A DNA stretch of 64,000 bases from Arcticibacter sp041902385 (lineage in GTDB: Bacteria; Bacteroidota; Bacteroidia; Sphingobacteriales; Sphingobacteriaceae): contig NZ_CP169244.1 of assembly GCF_041902385.1 (NCBI RefSeq), positions 2,976,001 to 3,040,000 on the forward strand, written 5' to 3'. Shown here in pieces: positions 63,377-64,000 of the stretch (its first letter is position 1; every line of letters starts with the position of its first letter). The notes under the pieces were generated by a model, which was not told the DNA's origin, did no database searches, and worked only from the letters and a program-made list of their open reading frames with translations. Position numbers and translations under genes: made by a program.

Positions 63377-64000
63377 ATGATCTTTGTACTTCTCAGCGTT
63401 TGTTGCAGCGTAATCGTCTCAGTTCTCTTAAAACTGCCGAGGCGCTATGAAATAAATGTGCCGCAGGCTGTTGTCTGGAATTACCCGGTAGCGGCGCTGC
63501 TCACGTATCTGATCTTCAATCCGCAGGTGCCAGCTCTTCATACACCCGGACTTCCGTTCTCGATTTATATTCTGTTGGCCATTTTGCTCCCCTCGCTCTT
63601 TGTTATCCTGGGCCTGTCTGTCAGGTACACCGGGATTGTCAGAACGGACCTGGCGCAACGGCTGTCTCTTTTTATTCCGCTGATCACCTCTTTTCTCTTA
63701 TTCAGGGAACCCGTTTCTGCACTGAAGGCTGCCGGAATTGTATTAGGACTCGTGGCCATAGTCTGTTCTGTTCCATGGCAAAAGGGCCGCAAGAAGGCTG
63801 AAAGCAAGGCAGCGCTGTTTTATCCGCTTATTGTATTTGCGGGAATGGGCCTCATTGACGTCTTTTTTAAGCAGCTGGCGTTAAACAAGAGCGTCCCTTA
63901 TACCGGCTCCATTTTTATCGTATTTGTACTGGCCTTTGCATTTTCAATCGTGGCACTTCTAACGGCTATTGTGACGGGCCGGCAACGGTTCAGCTTCGTC
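63377..64000 (+). CDS. DMT/EamA-family transporter, N-terminal part (runs off the window)
   Basis: 208 codons from the ATG at 63377 with no stop before the window end. Strongly hydrophobic, with several membrane helices: MIFVLLSVCCSVIVSVLL at the start, VVWNYPVAALLTYLIF, IYILLAILLPSLFVILGLSV, LSLFIPLITSFLLFREPVS and AAGIVLGLVAIVCSV. The FxE-type turn (FLLFREPVSALKAAGIVLG) is typical of EamA domains. Substrate unknown. It starts after a strong terminator, so it is outside the mannan regulon. Confidence 0.8.
   Translation, partial: MIFVLLSVCCSVIVSVLLKLPRRYEINVPQAVVWNYPVAALLTYLIFNPQVPALHTPGLPFSIYILLAILLPSLFVILGLSVRYTGIVRTDLAQRLSLFIPLITSFLLFREPVSALKAAGIVLGLVAIVCSVPWQKGRKKAESKAALFYPLIVFAGMGLIDVFFKQLALNKSVPYTGSIFIVFVLAFAFSIVALLTAIVTGRQRFSFV

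Overview
The window looks like chromosomal DNA of a glycan-degrading Bacteroidota, most likely family Sphingobacteriaceae (Pedobacter-like). The evidence is SusC/SusD pairs, an ECF sigma/FecR switch, LytTR/LytS-type regulators, type B L31, YpdA, futalosine-pathway menaquinone synthesis, many Bacteroidota -7 boxes of the form TAnnTTTG and almost no Shine-Dalgarno sequences. The species assignment is inference.

1-29.2 kb is mostly housekeeping. It holds a cysteine desulfurase (cut by the left edge), L31, a GlmU-like protein, tpiA, prmA, an Mpl-type muropeptide ligase, an XRE regulator, a GNAT-like protein, a small acidic protein, scpB, a propeller sensor kinase with its LytTR regulator, mqnC, ypdA, a transaldolase-like gene, the SRP RNA, gltB/gltD, a TrmH-type methylase and galK. 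A xylose locus follows (LacI-type repressor, xylB, xylA with an operator on the promoter), then a family 9 glycosyltransferase.

29.4-63.2 kb is a large polysaccharide-utilisation locus whose enzymes point to alpha-mannan (yeast or fungal mannan, or high-mannose N-glycan). Part 1 is an ECF sigma factor, a FecR anti-sigma factor, an STN-domain SusC, SusD, a SusE-like lipoprotein and a GH76 endo-mannanase. Part 2 is a GH2 enzyme with a ricin-like domain, GH125, GH97, a LacI-type regulator, a second SusC/SusD pair, a BSP-family metallopeptidase-like protein, three GH92 enzymes and a ROK sugar kinase. Five near-identical sites (GCTAAAnCGnTTT) precede five transcription units of Part 2, which suggests one LacI regulon. 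A group II intron sits at the susD2 stop codon. A DMT/EamA transporter begins at the right edge.

Six genes (gltB, galK, the mannan lacI, susD2, the intron reverse transcriptase and the ROK kinase) are each broken by one missing base inside a homopolymer, and in each case adding the base restores a family-typical protein. This pattern points to homopolymer under-calling in the assembly rather than six real pseudogenes. Other unusual points are a roughly 88-bp tandem repeat with a covarying stem between two GH92 genes (with a diverged copy before the sigma gene), a terminator-like hairpin inside a GH92 signal-peptide region, and a GH92 whose usual acid glutamate is glutamine.
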